A stretch of DNA of 40,177 nt from a virus: positions 1-40,177 of IMG/VR virus record IMGVR_UViG_3300009149_000104. One strand, 5' to 3'. The translations under genes were made by a program, and so were the position numbers. The notes beneath the pieces are model-generated. The model ran no database searches. It had not been told where the DNA came from and was given only the letters and a program-made list of their open reading frames with translations. How positions within the stretch are numbered: the stretch's first letter is position 1; each line of letters starts with the position of its first letter. Below are positions 1 through 7,061 of this stretch, in pieces.

Positions 1-297
1 GAATTGAAAATAGACAATAGGAATACCACGTTCTCCTTTCTTAACATTTCCACCAAGTTCTTTAGCTTGATTATAAGTAAGCCAATACGGTGTAGCTCTA
101 TCTTCAAGTAATGCCTCAAAGAAGTTACAACCTTTATATACTTTCTTACTTATAAAATTTTGAGGATAACCGAATTGAACGGATTTCCAAGGTTTTTTCC
201 AAGGGATTTCCCCTTGTTCTAATTTTTCTAGTATCTTGTCAGTTAGCTGTTGATATACGTCAATTTTAGCTTTCTTTTTAAATGTTTCAATCTTCAT
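1..297 (-). CDS. ArdC-like antirestriction protein, N-terminal domain (partial, runs off left edge)
   Basis: Minus-strand reading frame open from the ATG at 297 to the window edge, 99 codons. The visible protein has the layout of the ArdC N-terminal ssDNA-binding domain: a start-proximal helix followed by GEIPWKKPW, then a YKGCNFF segment, then YWLTYNQAKELGGNVKKGE. In ArdC-family proteins this domain is followed by a zincin-type metallopeptidase domain, which would lie outside the window. ArdC proteins of plasmids and phages protect incoming DNA from restriction. Several in-frame ATGs lie further upstream, inside an acidic repeat of the preceding gene, so the exact start is uncertain. The gene overlaps the zinc-ribbon gene by 11 nt, which suggests coupled translation. 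Family assignment is from motif recognition; whether the protease domain is present cannot be seen. Confidence 0.8.
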   Translation of the reverse strand, partial: MKIETFKKKAKIDVYQQLTDKILEKLEQGEIPWKKPWKSVQFGYPQNFISKKVYKGCNFFEALLEDRATPYWLTYNQAKELGGNVKKGERGIPIVYFQF

Positions 298-436
298 CTT
301 CATCATCATCTTCATCATCATCATGTCCTGCTGGATTATGAATTTTATATCCGCATTCACAATAAACGATAGTTGGATTTTCTTTGTCCTTACCGAAATT
401 ATCCCCACAATCGGGGCATCTTAAATCTACTGCCAT
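287..436 (-). CDS. Small zinc-ribbon protein with acidic tail (49 aa)
   Basis: A 49-residue frame starting at ATG 436. Residues 7-10 are CPDC and residues 26-28 are CEC, which fits a zinc-ribbon knuckle pair. The C-terminal 11 residues are almost only Asp and Glu, encoded by a GAT/GAA repeat. The end overlaps the start of the ArdC-like gene by 11 nt. A minimal Zn ribbon with an acidic tail could be a small nucleic-acid-mimic or transcription-associated protein, but no specific function can be assigned. The start lies 17 nt after the stop of the NUMOD1 gene, and the leader is AT-rich without a Shine-Dalgarno site, as is usual for Bacteroidota. Confidence 0.7.
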   Translation of the reverse strand: MAVDLRCPDCGDNFGKDKENPTIVYCECGYKIHNPAGHDDDEDDDEDED

Positions 437-453
437 ATCATTAATTTTAATTA

Positions 454-858
454 TTAAAAATCGTGGTCATACCACTTTGTTTGTTTGTTTACTATTTCTA
501 CATAATCTTCTTCATACTTAAATATATAGCCTCCAGAATGTTTTCTTTCTCCTTTACAACAGCGCTGAATATTAGAGCCACTTACTTCAAGTACTCTTTT
601 AGCTACAGCTATAGAACTAAATTTAAATACTCTTCCATTAGCTTCAACACTTGTAGCTACAACAGCTTTTTCCCTCTTAGGTGTAACTGTAAATCTTCTT
701 AAAACACTAAGAGATGTTCCAATATCTAAGATTTCTCTATCTATTCTTATTTTCTTTTTTTGAGAAAGCTCAAGATATTCTTCTGAATCAGTATAAATAC
801 TTAATTTAAAGAAGTATACTTCAAGGTCATAACACGTATAAATACTAAATCCTAACAT
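454..858 (-). CDS. NUMOD1-type DNA-binding protein (134 aa)
   Basis: The start is taken at ATG 858 rather than an earlier in-frame codon at 888, because 858 follows the recurring hairpin and AT-rich leader found before many genes on this strand. Residues about 70-118 match the NUMOD1 pattern: a VEANGRVFKF strand, FSSIAVAKRVLEVSGSNIQ (helix-turn-helix-like), then CCKGERKHSGGYIFKY. NUMOD1 modules normally accompany GIY-YIG or HNH homing endonucleases and bind DNA through the HTH. No nuclease motif is visible in the N-terminal 65 residues, so this is either a stand-alone DNA-binding protein or a remnant of a homing endonuclease. It is the last gene after the PRTRC cassette. Confidence 0.65.
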   Translation of the reverse strand: MLGFSIYTCYDLEVYFFKLSIYTDSEEYLELSQKKKIRIDREILDIGTSLSVLRRFTVTPKREKAVVATSVEANGRVFKFSSIAVAKRVLEVSGSNIQRCCKGERKHSGGYIFKYEEDYVEIVNKQTKWYDHDF

Positions 859-875
859 AATTTTGATTTTAAATT

Positions 876-897
876 CAGAGAGCAACAAAGCTCTCCG
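876..897 (-). repeat. Recurring leader hairpin (copy 1)
   Basis: CAGAGAGC-N6-GCTCTCCG, 7 of 8 pairs, in the leader of the NUMOD1 gene that starts at 858. It belongs to the hairpin family described under findings. Confidence 0.55.
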
Positions 898-901
898 AAT
901 A

Positions 902-1654
902 CTATATTTTTATTGGTTTTGTAATACAAGTTGATAGATTCACATATCCACCTTGATGAGTTATTCGATATTTGGTCAATAATGTCCAAATAAGGTTCAT
1001 TCCGGTACTTACCAAAACTGAATTAATAAATAAATCTTGCTTTAATAATGCTTCCCTGGTACTACAACTTGGTGCATCAATATCCTCATTTTTCTCCATA
1101 TCTGAAAACATTTGGAGAACATTTTTTAAGAAATCTACGTTGCTTGGCTTAGGTTGTTCAATATAATTAGATCCTAATACAAACTGTCCAAAATCTCTAC
1201 CATTACCAAAGTCTAACCAATAATAGGGAGTATTAAAATCAGATAATGAAAAAACTCCAATAGCTGCAATTTTTATTTCCTTTCTTGCTTTTACATTATC
1301 AACACAAGAAATAACAATATTAGTGCCTTTCCATACTCTTTTATGGAATTTTTCAGTTACAGCTCTCCAATCTAAACCATAAAATCTATTTAGCCTTGTA
1401 ATGGCTACTACAGATTTATATTGTCCTAAATCAGCTTGAGAGAACTTTTGCCTACCAATATTAGTTTGTTCAATCTTATCATCATCAATAGCGTACACCA
1501 TTAGACCAGGATGATTTAATTGTTGCAAACTACAATGTATTTTTGCTAAGTCGTTTAAGACTTGCGTTCCGTTACCACCTACACCTACTACTGTAACAGT
1601 AATAGGATGTAGAGGTTCCATAAAATATTGTGGTGCATAGTGATAATTAATCAT
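902..1654 (-). CDS. PRTRC system ThiF-family E1-like protein
   Basis: A 250-aa ThiF/E1-fold protein of the PRTRC cassette. Visible motifs are the Rossmann nucleotide-binding loop GVGGNG (residues 24-29), the acidic strand end IDDDKIEQTNIGRQ (D57-D59, N65, R68, Q69) typical of E1/ThiF ATP sites, and CVDN (117-120), where the Asp would bind Mg-ATP. PSCS at 196-199 (C197), followed by a conserved-looking KQDLFIN segment, is a candidate catalytic cysteine. By family, such proteins adenylate the C-terminus of a ubiquitin-like protein and may pass it to a cysteine; the partner would be PRTRC C at 4534-4737. The start overlaps the stop of the 46-aa gene (ATGA), so it is probably translated by coupling. 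Family identity is strong; the activity is inferred. Confidence 0.9.
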   Translation of the reverse strand: MINYHYAPQYFMEPLHPITVTVVGVGGNGTQVLNDLAKIHCSLQQLNHPGLMVYAIDDDKIEQTNIGRQKFSQADLGQYKSVVAITRLNRFYGLDWRAVTEKFHKRVWKGTNIVISCVDNVKARKEIKIAAIGVFSLSDFNTPYYWLDFGNGRDFGQFVLGSNYIEQPKPSNVDFLKNVLQMFSDMEKNEDIDAPSCSTREALLKQDLFINSVLVSTGMNLIWTLLTKYRITHQGGYVNLSTCITKPIKI

Positions 1655-1791
1655 TGTACTTTATATAATTCAGCAGCTTCCTTCATAATAGAAATTACAG
1701 TTATCATTAATTCATGATTACGTAATACATCATTAAAATCAGCCCAATCATTATTTTGTGATATTAAATCTAAACATTCTTGATAATTCAT
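1651..1791 (-). CDS. Small protein between E2-like and E1-like genes (46 aa)
   Basis: A 46-residue frame from ATG 1791 that overlaps both neighbours by the ATGA arrangement: its start overlaps the stop of PRTRC B, and its stop overlaps the start of the ThiF gene. This double coupling is good evidence that it is translated. The sequence looks helical, with NDWADFNDVL and a C-terminal ISIMKEAAELYK amphipathic segment, and has one cysteine (C6). I do not recognise a family. Its position suggests an accessory or bridging peptide of the E1/E2 pair, which is inference from context only. Confidence 0.65.
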   Translation of the reverse strand: MNYQECLDLISQNNDWADFNDVLRNHELMITVISIMKEAAELYKVQ

Positions 1792-2477
1792 ATTAAATCC
1801 CCTATAGTTTTATTAGTAGCTATCAATACATTCTTATCGAATGGTAGCTTACCTTTGATTTGACGATTAATGAAAGTGGTAAGATTTCCTACAATCGGAC
1901 TCTCTCTATTTAAGTGAGAGAATTTAGATTGAAAGAACGCATCTTCCCAAGTTTTCATTATTTTACTTACTTCTTTTGAATTATTAACTTTAGCATTTCC
2001 CATACATACCTTTCCACCACCATAAACATTATGAAATGGTGCATCATATAGTATAGTATCTTCATTAGGATTATTAGTTTTAATAGCCCAAACTGATAGA
2101 TTTGTTCCTTTTAACCTAAATACCAATGCTGGTAGCTTCATTAAGCCATCTTTACATAATCCCTTAGTAAAAGATAAATTCCTTTCAGATGCTTTAATAT
2201 ACCATATTACTGTAGGTTCTGCATTTTCATTATTAAATGCTAATAAGTTTTTAGGAAGTAAACCTTTGCAATATGTTTTTTCTAATGCTACTGGATCTAT
2301 CTTCTCTAATAATTCTGCCAATAGTTTTTTAGTCAGAGGAACTCCCTCTAACATTTGATAGCCATTACTACTTTTCTTTATTTTCCTTGATTCCAAGTAA
2401 TTTTGATTAGAATCACCTTGTTGGTAAACAATAATCGCAGCTGCAGGAACAAAGTCTTCTTTTATAATATTATTCAT
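1788..2477 (-). CDS. PRTRC system protein B (E2-like)
   Basis: A 229-aa protein matching PRTRC protein B, predicted from earlier comparative work to have a ubiquitin-conjugating (E2/UBC-like) fold. The key segment is PALVFRLKG (116-124), then a strand SVWAIK, then the APFHNVYGGGKVCMGN signature at 146-161. C158 sits where E2-like PRTRC B proteins keep their presumed catalytic cysteine, and H149/N150 recall the HPN-like element before it. It would receive the activated PRTRC C modifier from the ThiF protein. It overlaps the 86-aa gene upstream by 8 nt and the 46-aa gene downstream (ATGA). Family assignment is strong; thioester chemistry is not demonstrated here. Confidence 0.88.
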   Translation of the reverse strand: MNNIIKEDFVPAAAIIVYQQGDSNQNYLESRKIKKSSNGYQMLEGVPLTKKLLAELLEKIDPVALEKTYCKGLLPKNLLAFNNENAEPTVIWYIKASERNLSFTKGLCKDGLMKLPALVFRLKGTNLSVWAIKTNNPNEDTILYDAPFHNVYGGGKVCMGNAKVNNSKEVSKIMKTWEDAFFQSKFSHLNRESPIVGNLTTFINRQIKGKLPFDKNVLIATNKTIGDLI

Positions 2478-2730
2478 AAAAATCTTTCATTATTTTATCA
2501 GCATAATAAAATGTTGAACTTTCTTCAAGATAGTTCTTCATTTCACGCCTCTCGTTTTTATCAAATATTTTTACTTCTCTTTCATTGGTAGTCTTATAAT
2601 CACAAAGAACTACTTTTAATACTTGATTCTTGTGTACAGTTACTTTTACTGTACCATAATAGCAACACTCTCCAATATGGTAAGTCTTGCTTTGTTTACC
2701 TGTTAATTTTACTTCTTCAATTCCGAACAT
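2470..2730 (-). CDS. Hypothetical protein in PRTRC operon (86 aa)
   Basis: An 86-residue protein overlapping the genes on both sides (14 nt upstream, 8 nt downstream), hence tightly coupled in the cassette. It begins with a strand-rich half (HIGECCYYGTVKVTVHK), with adjacent cysteines C22 and C23, and ends with a charged helical half. I do not recognise a family. It lies where other PRTRC cassettes may carry additional components, between proteins F and B. Confidence 0.7.
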   Translation of the reverse strand: MFGIEEVKLTGKQSKTYHIGECCYYGTVKVTVHKNQVLKVVLCDYKTTNEREVKIFDKNERREMKNYLEESSTFYYADKIMKDFYE

Positions 2731-3181
2731 GTGGTTGGTTTTTACATAAATAATCTCTTACTGTAAATAATATTTCATAAGAGCTATCATATCCAGCTCT
2801 TGAACAGTAAGTTTTAACGTGCTCATAATCATTATCCCTACCTTTAGTAAGAATATAACCATGAATAATTTCTCTATCTCTATTAAAATGTCTTACTTTA
2901 TAAAGAATATGTTTTGATTCTCTGTCAGCCATTGAAACATGATCTCTCATACAAGTAGGAATATTTTCATTGAAATTTTTAGTTAAATCCCAATTCTGTA
3001 AATATCCTAATGGCCTATCTTCAAATCCATTATGATTATCAGTATAAGCTCTAATACAGGCTCCATTTAATGTGTTAGCTACAATGTTTCCAGTACTAAT
3101 AATATTAGTCTGTTTATCAAAGGTTTTATGACCTGTATTAATTTTCATTTTATTGGGATTTTCCCATTCAATTTTTCTCAT
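2717..3181 (-). CDS. Hypothetical protein in PRTRC operon (154 aa)
   Basis: The start is set at ATG 3181 (MRKIEWEN), because the upstream part of the open frame runs through the leader hairpin at 3203-3226. The protein is alpha/beta-looking and polar, with a central ACIRAYTDNHNGFEDRPLGY segment and the pattern HFNRDREIIHGYILTKGRDN. It has no metal-binding HxH...D JAB motif and no nucleotide loop, so it is not the missing PRTRC protein A by motif. Function unknown; its place between PRTRC F and B suggests a cassette component. Confidence 0.7.
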   Translation of the reverse strand: MRKIEWENPNKMKINTGHKTFDKQTNIISTGNIVANTLNGACIRAYTDNHNGFEDRPLGYLQNWDLTKNFNENIPTCMRDHVSMADRESKHILYKVRHFNRDREIIHGYILTKGRDNDYEHVKTYCSRAGYDSSYEILFTVRDYLCKNQPHVRN

Positions 3182-3202
3182 AGGGTGTAGTTTTATTAAT
3201 AA

Positions 3203-3226
3203 CAAAGAGCCACTAAGGGCTCTCTG
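3203..3226 (-). repeat. Recurring leader hairpin (copy 2)
   Basis: CAAAGAGC ... GCTCTCTG (7 of 8 pairs), 22 nt before the ATG at 3181 and just after the stop of the PRTRC F gene at 3229. The following leader is TTATTAATAAAACTA-like, as in other copies. Confidence 0.55.
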
Positions 3227-3228
3227 TA

Positions 3229-4341
3229 TCAATATAGTCTTGCAACTTCTTGTAAATTATTCAATAGGTATATCCATTCATAAGGAAAATAAGATTCTTC
3301 TTTATCTTCTTCATTCATTTCTATCCATCTAAACGGTAGTGCTCCATAGTTTTCCCAATTTATTTGAGTATTCTGACTATCGTACCGAGAATAAGGGTCA
3401 TCATCATCCTCATATCTCCATCCAATAGCACAATAATCTGAGGGCATTACTGGACATCCATCATTAAATTCTTCTTCAGTAGCGTGGTAAAAATCCCAAA
3501 ATTTAGTTTCAGGATATTTAGCAAGTAACTTTAAAGCATTTTCAATAAATTCTTTACAAGATTTTTCTTTGTTGTTTTTAGGCTTGAATAGTTTATAAAG
3601 CTTCATATTAAAAGATGAGCCTTTAATATCATTCTCAACTATTTTGTAATTACCAGTTTTATATTCCTTTATATAATCCTTGTAAATTCTAATAGCTTTT
3701 TTATCTCTATCCGCACCTTTCATTTCAAGCATTTCTCTCAACTCTTCTTCAACCATTTCGTCTGTATAATCATTATCAGCATTCCAAAAACAAGGAACAT
3801 TAAATTGACCATGTAAAAGACCTATTATTCCTACCATTAAATCATACAGCATAGGATTTTCTTCTTTAATTGTAGGATAGAAATCTATACCTACAGAATG
3901 TCCTCCTTCTGCTATCTGATAATCATACATTCTTTGAATACCCTCATCTTCTATTGACCATATTGCTTCGCTATGAATTTCTTCATAACAACGGAACATC
4001 CAGTCAAGGAAATCTATTGGATCTGTATTCTCATTAAATGATTTAGAGTGTAGGAATATAGATATATCATCTTTCATTATTGGATATAACTTTTTAATCA
4101 AATCAATAGGACTTACTCCATTTTGGAACAAACCTTTTTCATTTAAGTAATCCAATTTTAAAGACTTTATATCTCTTATACTATTGGTTGTAAGAAAATT
4201 GACATAGGTAATACTCTTTCCTTTTGCTCTCCTATTCCTTGTGATAGGTTGCTTTTGGTTTCTTCGAGAATTATTGATACTATTGAACTGTGAAATGCTT
4301 TGTCTATCTTGTTTTTTCTTTTTGCGGGTTTCTGTTTGCAT
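3229..4341 (-). CDS. Probable PRTRC system protein F (370 aa)
   Basis: A 370-aa protein in the position expected for PRTRC protein F, after E and C and before B and ThiF, with a fitting length. The first 45 residues are very basic and Gln/Arg/Lys-rich; the rest is acidic and aromatic, with a tract CAIGWRYEDDDD near residue 305-317 and a C-terminal YFPYEWIYLLNNLQEVARLY region. I see no enzymatic motif. PRTRC F has no known function. The assignment rests on order, length and general appearance rather than a signature motif. A short out-of-frame ATG-ORF at 4176-4370 overlaps its start and is not called. Confidence 0.6.
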   Translation of the reverse strand: MQTETRKKKKQDRQSISQFNSINNSRRNQKQPITRNRRAKGKSITYVNFLTTNSIRDIKSLKLDYLNEKGLFQNGVSPIDLIKKLYPIMKDDISIFLHSKSFNENTDPIDFLDWMFRCYEEIHSEAIWSIEDEGIQRMYDYQIAEGGHSVGIDFYPTIKEENPMLYDLMVGIIGLLHGQFNVPCFWNADNDYTDEMVEEELREMLEMKGADRDKKAIRIYKDYIKEYKTGNYKIVENDIKGSSFNMKLYKLFKPKNNKEKSCKEFIENALKLLAKYPETKFWDFYHATEEEFNDGCPVMPSDYCAIGWRYEDDDDPYSRYDSQNTQINWENYGALPFRWIEMNEEDKEESYFPYEWIYLLNNLQEVARLY

Positions 4342-4369
4342 ATGAAATCGTAAAATTGGTTAGCATTCA

Positions 4370-4531
4370 TTATTCATTAATTTTTAAGTTTAGATAATCT
4401 TGTACCATATGGCATTCAGAACTATGTCCAATTTTTTCACGAACATAATCTTCCCATCCATTTTGAGGTTCATCTAAAACTTCTTCTACTATTACTTCTC
4501 CGTTTTGATAATCTAAAATAGTTAGCCACAT
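4370..4531 (-). CDS. Small acidic protein between PRTRC C and F (53 aa)
   Basis: A 53-residue frame starting 2 nt after the stop of the ubiquitin-like gene. It opens MWLTILDYQNGEVIVEEVLD (a beta-hairpin-like start) and ends in a polar helix containing EKIGHSSECHMVQDY. Tight spacing on the upstream side and good protein-like composition support translation. I do not recognise a family. Confidence 0.65.
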   Translation of the reverse strand: MWLTILDYQNGEVIVEEVLDEPQNGWEDYVREKIGHSSECHMVQDYLNLKINE

Positions 4532-4533
4532 AT

Positions 4534-4737
4534 TTATCCTTTTGTTCCTACTGATGTAGTAAATTCATATTGTAATGCATCATTTACAACAGTTGGTCCT
4601 GTTACGTGAGCATTTGTTAGCTCTGGATATTGATTAGAATAAAAATCAAGCACATCGTCTTTCGATATACTTTCATTTGGATCCTCCAATACAACATCTT
4701 TATGTTTAAATACTCTTTTTAGTTCTGTTACCTCCAT
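4534..4737 (-). CDS. PRTRC system protein C, ubiquitin-like modifier (67 aa)
   Basis: A 67-residue protein with the recognisable PRTRC C layout: TELKRVFKHKDVVLEDP (residues 4-20), then the helix with YSNQYPELTNAHVTGP (33-48), and the end YEFTTSVGTKG. This family was predicted to adopt a ubiquitin-like beta-grasp fold. The C-terminus is G64-T-K-G67, so a terminal glycine is exposed without processing, as needed for activation by an E1-like enzyme. One nucleotide separates its start from the stop of PRTRC E, and the E2-like and E1-like genes follow downstream on the same strand. Identity is strong; conjugation to targets is an inference from the family and neighbours. Confidence 0.92.
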   Translation of the reverse strand: MEVTELKRVFKHKDVVLEDPNESISKDDVLDFYSNQYPELTNAHVTGPTVVNDALQYEFTTSVGTKG

Positions 4738-4738
4738 C

Positions 4739-5878
4739 TTATCCTAATATTTCAATATTATTACTTGCTGGAGCTATTGGAGCTTCAGCTTTAACTTCTG
4801 CATTAAAATCCTTTTCACGTTGCAACATTTCTTGATGCCTCATCTCCTTTTGTACTTGTTCTTCCTCAGCCATTTCTTGCATATCCGATTTAGGTTCTTC
4901 AATAGGAGTAGCACTTGGCTGAGTTGCTGCAGGATTATCTGCTATAGTTTCTGGATTGAATACTAACCAAGAGTTTAATCTTATAATGTATTCTTCCATA
5001 GGCTCCATATCCATTCTTGTAGGCTTAGGAGTTCCAGCTAAACTAACAGGTTTATTATCTGAAGTTATTTGACTAACTTGAGGCGCTACTACAATATTTT
5101 CTACTATTGTAGGCTTCATACCTTCAGGATTGTTATCGTAAAGCTTAACTTCTGGAATAATATCTGCAACAACGGGAACAACAACTGGAGCAACCACAAC
5201 ATCAACAGGAGCAACAAATGCTTCAACTTTCTCTTGTTTTTCAGGAGAAATAGTTTCAGGAGTTGCCAATGCTGGACCTTGATTTGTTTGAACTAATATA
5301 TTGGCCTCATCAATTATTTGAGGTTCACCAGTTTTAACTAATTCTTCTTGAGCTTTTTCAATAATTGGATCAGCCTTTACTTCTTCAACTACTGCAAATA
5401 TATCAGGAGCAGTTTCTGCCTTATGTTTAGCTAATAAATCAAGAGCCTTTTTGTACTCTGGTGCAATTTTCAATGCTGCCTCAATTTTCAATACTGCTGC
5501 AGGAATCTTATCTTCTTTAATTAGCTTGTCTGCTTCATCTAAGAATTTATCTGCTTTATCAGTAAGTTTCTTAGATTCATCTTTCTTAGCCTTAGTAATA
5601 GCATTATCTGCTTCTGTTTTTTCTACTGCTCTTTCAAATTGAATAAGATTTGTAGATATTCCTGATACTTTTTGTAACGGTTGTTGAATTATTCCTGCAA
5701 ACTGTGCATCTAATTCTTCAGCCGTACCTTTTAATAAAATAGGAGTAATATTACCTTTCGCTTCATCCTTACAAGTAAGTTGAGGAAACACAGATACTAC
5801 CAATCCTGTTTCATTTTTACTGATTACGATATTTAAATTCATACCGACTAAGTGTTGTTCAATACTTTTAAAAAACAT
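4739..5878 (-). CDS. PRTRC system protein E (379 aa)
   Basis: The start is set at ATG 5878 (MFFKSIEQHL), the typical PRTRC E beginning; an upstream extension to 5917 would run through the hairpin leader. Residues 1-70 are the conserved head, with NIVISKNETGLVVSVFPQLT and ILLKGTAEELDAQFAGII. A Lys/Asp/Glu helix region follows (about 75-140), with a TPR-like ALKIAPEYKKALDLLAKHK element. A long Val/Pro/Glu low-complexity linker (about 145-330) and a Glu/Gln/Met helix near the C-terminus complete it. It is the first gene of the E-C-F-B-ThiF block. Its role in PRTRC is unknown; the long flexible linker suggests a scaffold or a modification target. Confidence 0.85.
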   Translation of the reverse strand: MFFKSIEQHLVGMNLNIVISKNETGLVVSVFPQLTCKDEAKGNITPILLKGTAEELDAQFAGIIQQPLQKVSGISTNLIQFERAVEKTEADNAITKAKKDESKKLTDKADKFLDEADKLIKEDKIPAAVLKIEAALKIAPEYKKALDLLAKHKAETAPDIFAVVEEVKADPIIEKAQEELVKTGEPQIIDEANILVQTNQGPALATPETISPEKQEKVEAFVAPVDVVVAPVVVPVVADIIPEVKLYDNNPEGMKPTIVENIVVAPQVSQITSDNKPVSLAGTPKPTRMDMEPMEEYIIRLNSWLVFNPETIADNPAATQPSATPIEEPKSDMQEMAEEEQVQKEMRHQEMLQREKDFNAEVKAEAPIAPASNNIEILG

Positions 5879-5903
5879 ATTTATAATTTTAGGTGTATAA
5901 TAA

Positions 5904-5929
5904 CTAAAGAGCCACAATGGGCTCCTTAG
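5904..5929 (-). repeat. Recurring leader hairpin (copy 3)
   Basis: CTAAAGAGCC ... GGCTCCTTAG, 9 of 10 pairs, in the leader of PRTRC E. A tandem TTAGTAAGGTA-like duplication follows at about 5926-5947. Confidence 0.6.
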
Positions 5930-5950
5930 TAAGGTACTTAGTAAGGTATT

Positions 5951-6616
5951 CTATCTACCTTCTAATTCATATTTAGCCATGCTTCCATTGATATAACATT
6001 TAGCATTTTCTTTAATGAGTTTTAACCTTTCAGTTTTAGTAGCTATAGACTTAGCTAACTCTCCACCTACTTCATCAATAACTCTTGCTAATGCCAAGGC
6101 TTTCAATTCAGTGAAATCTCTTAATTCATCCCCCCAACGTGCAACAACATATCGCTTTACGTTAGTTTCATAAGCAATGCCATCATTTTCAGGCTGAGCC
6201 TTACATTCTTCTTTAGTATCGAAATACCTTGTAGAATTATCCTCATTTTTAGAATTGTTGTAATACTGAGAAGTAATTCCTACAACAATAGGATCTGGTT
6301 GCTTATCATCAGCCCAAATCATTATTCTATTAAAGTGTTTCTCTTTTACTGAGAATGCAATTTGTTTTAATATTTCTAATGGAATAGCTGTATTCTTATA
6401 ATCTTTAAAATTAGTCTTATTTGGACATAGGGTTTCATATACTCTTTCCATTCCTTCGTTCATGTATGGATAGGGTATTGGACTATTATCTCCTGTTGAG
6501 AGTCCTAATTGACCTTCCATTCCTAATTCTTTTGCTGTTGCTTTCCATTCATCTAATGATTCTACATCAAATGCAATGTCTGAAAGCTCTTTGTTAAACA
6601 TATTTTCTACCATCAT
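5951..6616 (-). CDS. Hypothetical phage protein (221 aa)
   Basis: A 221-aa soluble acidic protein directly upstream of the PRTRC cassette. Two ATGs stand at the start (MMVENMF), preceded by a TAAATTTG box (6637-6644, minus) 20 nt before the ATG. Central features are IMIWADDKQPDPIVVGI and RYVVARWGDELRDFTELKALALARVI. No catalytic motif is evident. It resembles a small-molecule or protein-binding early phage protein, but I cannot name a family. Confidence 0.8.
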   Translation of the reverse strand: MMVENMFNKELSDIAFDVESLDEWKATAKELGMEGQLGLSTGDNSPIPYPYMNEGMERVYETLCPNKTNFKDYKNTAIPLEILKQIAFSVKEKHFNRIMIWADDKQPDPIVVGITSQYYNNSKNEDNSTRYFDTKEECKAQPENDGIAYETNVKRYVVARWGDELRDFTELKALALARVIDEVGGELAKSIATKTERLKLIKENAKCYINGSMAKYELEGR

Positions 6617-6636
6617 TTATTGGGTTTTAGTTAATA

Positions 6637-6644
6637 CAAATTTA
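6637..6644 (-). promoter_or_regulatory. Possible -7 promoter box
   Basis: TAAATTTG on the minus strand fits the Bacteroidota TAnnTTTG element, 20 nt before the ATG at 6616. No convincing -33 TTG is seen at the right distance, so this is weak. Confidence 0.35.
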
Positions 6645-6646
6645 AA

Positions 6647-6677
6647 CAAAGAGCACCAAAGAACGAAGTTCTTTAGT
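6647..6677 (-). repeat. Recurring leader hairpin (copy 4, variant)
   Basis: CAAAGAGC begins the block and a second stem ACCAAAGAAC-GAA-GTTCTTTAGT (9 of 10 pairs) follows, between the genes at 6699-7061 and 5951-6616. Confidence 0.5.
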
Positions 6678-6698
6678 ACCCTAAGTTATCCTCTTTTG

Positions 6699-7061
6699 TT
6701 AAGAGGTTCCTCCACCCAATATTGTGTCAATTCCATTTAGATTCCTACTGATAGCATTTACTCTCGCATTGATGCTTTCTCTATAATCATCTAAGTCTTT
6801 TTGTGTCGTAGCTATAAAATAGCCATCTGAAGTTGCCACAATATTTCTAATGATTCCTGTTGATCTAATAAAATTCAATATCTTTCTCAATCGAGGTCCA
6901 GATATTAAATGTCCTTCAATTCTTAGTTGCTGACACATTTTTGCATTTTTAATTGCGTTCTGTTTACCAACTCTTTTAACTATTCCTTGTATTACTCTTG
7001 GAACAATTTTCTTTTCTTGGTCTGTTAATTCGTGAGTATATAATTCCCAATTGATAATCAT
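6699..7061 (-). CDS. Probable winged-helix/HTH protein (120 aa)
   Basis: A 120-aa basic protein whose start overlaps the stop of the RadC-like gene (ATGA). Residues about 45-90 read as a winged helix: QLRIEGHLISGPRLRKIL (HTH-like), NFIRSTGIIRNI, then a wing ATSDGYFIATT. The C-terminal part is a helix ending in a GGGT tail. Such domains are common in phage early proteins that bind DNA or recognise a partner. The coupling with the JAB-like gene suggests that the two act together. No named family is recognised. Confidence 0.75.
   Translation of the reverse strand: MIINWELYTHELTDQEKKIVPRVIQGIVKRVGKQNAIKNAKMCQQLRIEGHLISGPRLRKILNFIRSTGIIRNIVATSDGYFIATTQKDLDDYRESINARVNAISRNLNGIDTILGGGTS

Noticed and set aside
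2717-3181. PRTRC protein A (JAB) identity for the 154-aa protein
   Set aside because: No HxH...S...D metal motif is present.
4176-4370. 64-codon frame overlapping the start of PRTRC F, with ATG overlapping the stop of the 53-aa gene
   Set aside because: Out of frame with F, basic low-complexity shadow; F has its own ATG at 4341. Left as a weak possibility only.
5069-5642. Plus-strand frames inside PRTRC E
   Set aside because: Shadows of the Val/Pro/Glu low-complexity part.
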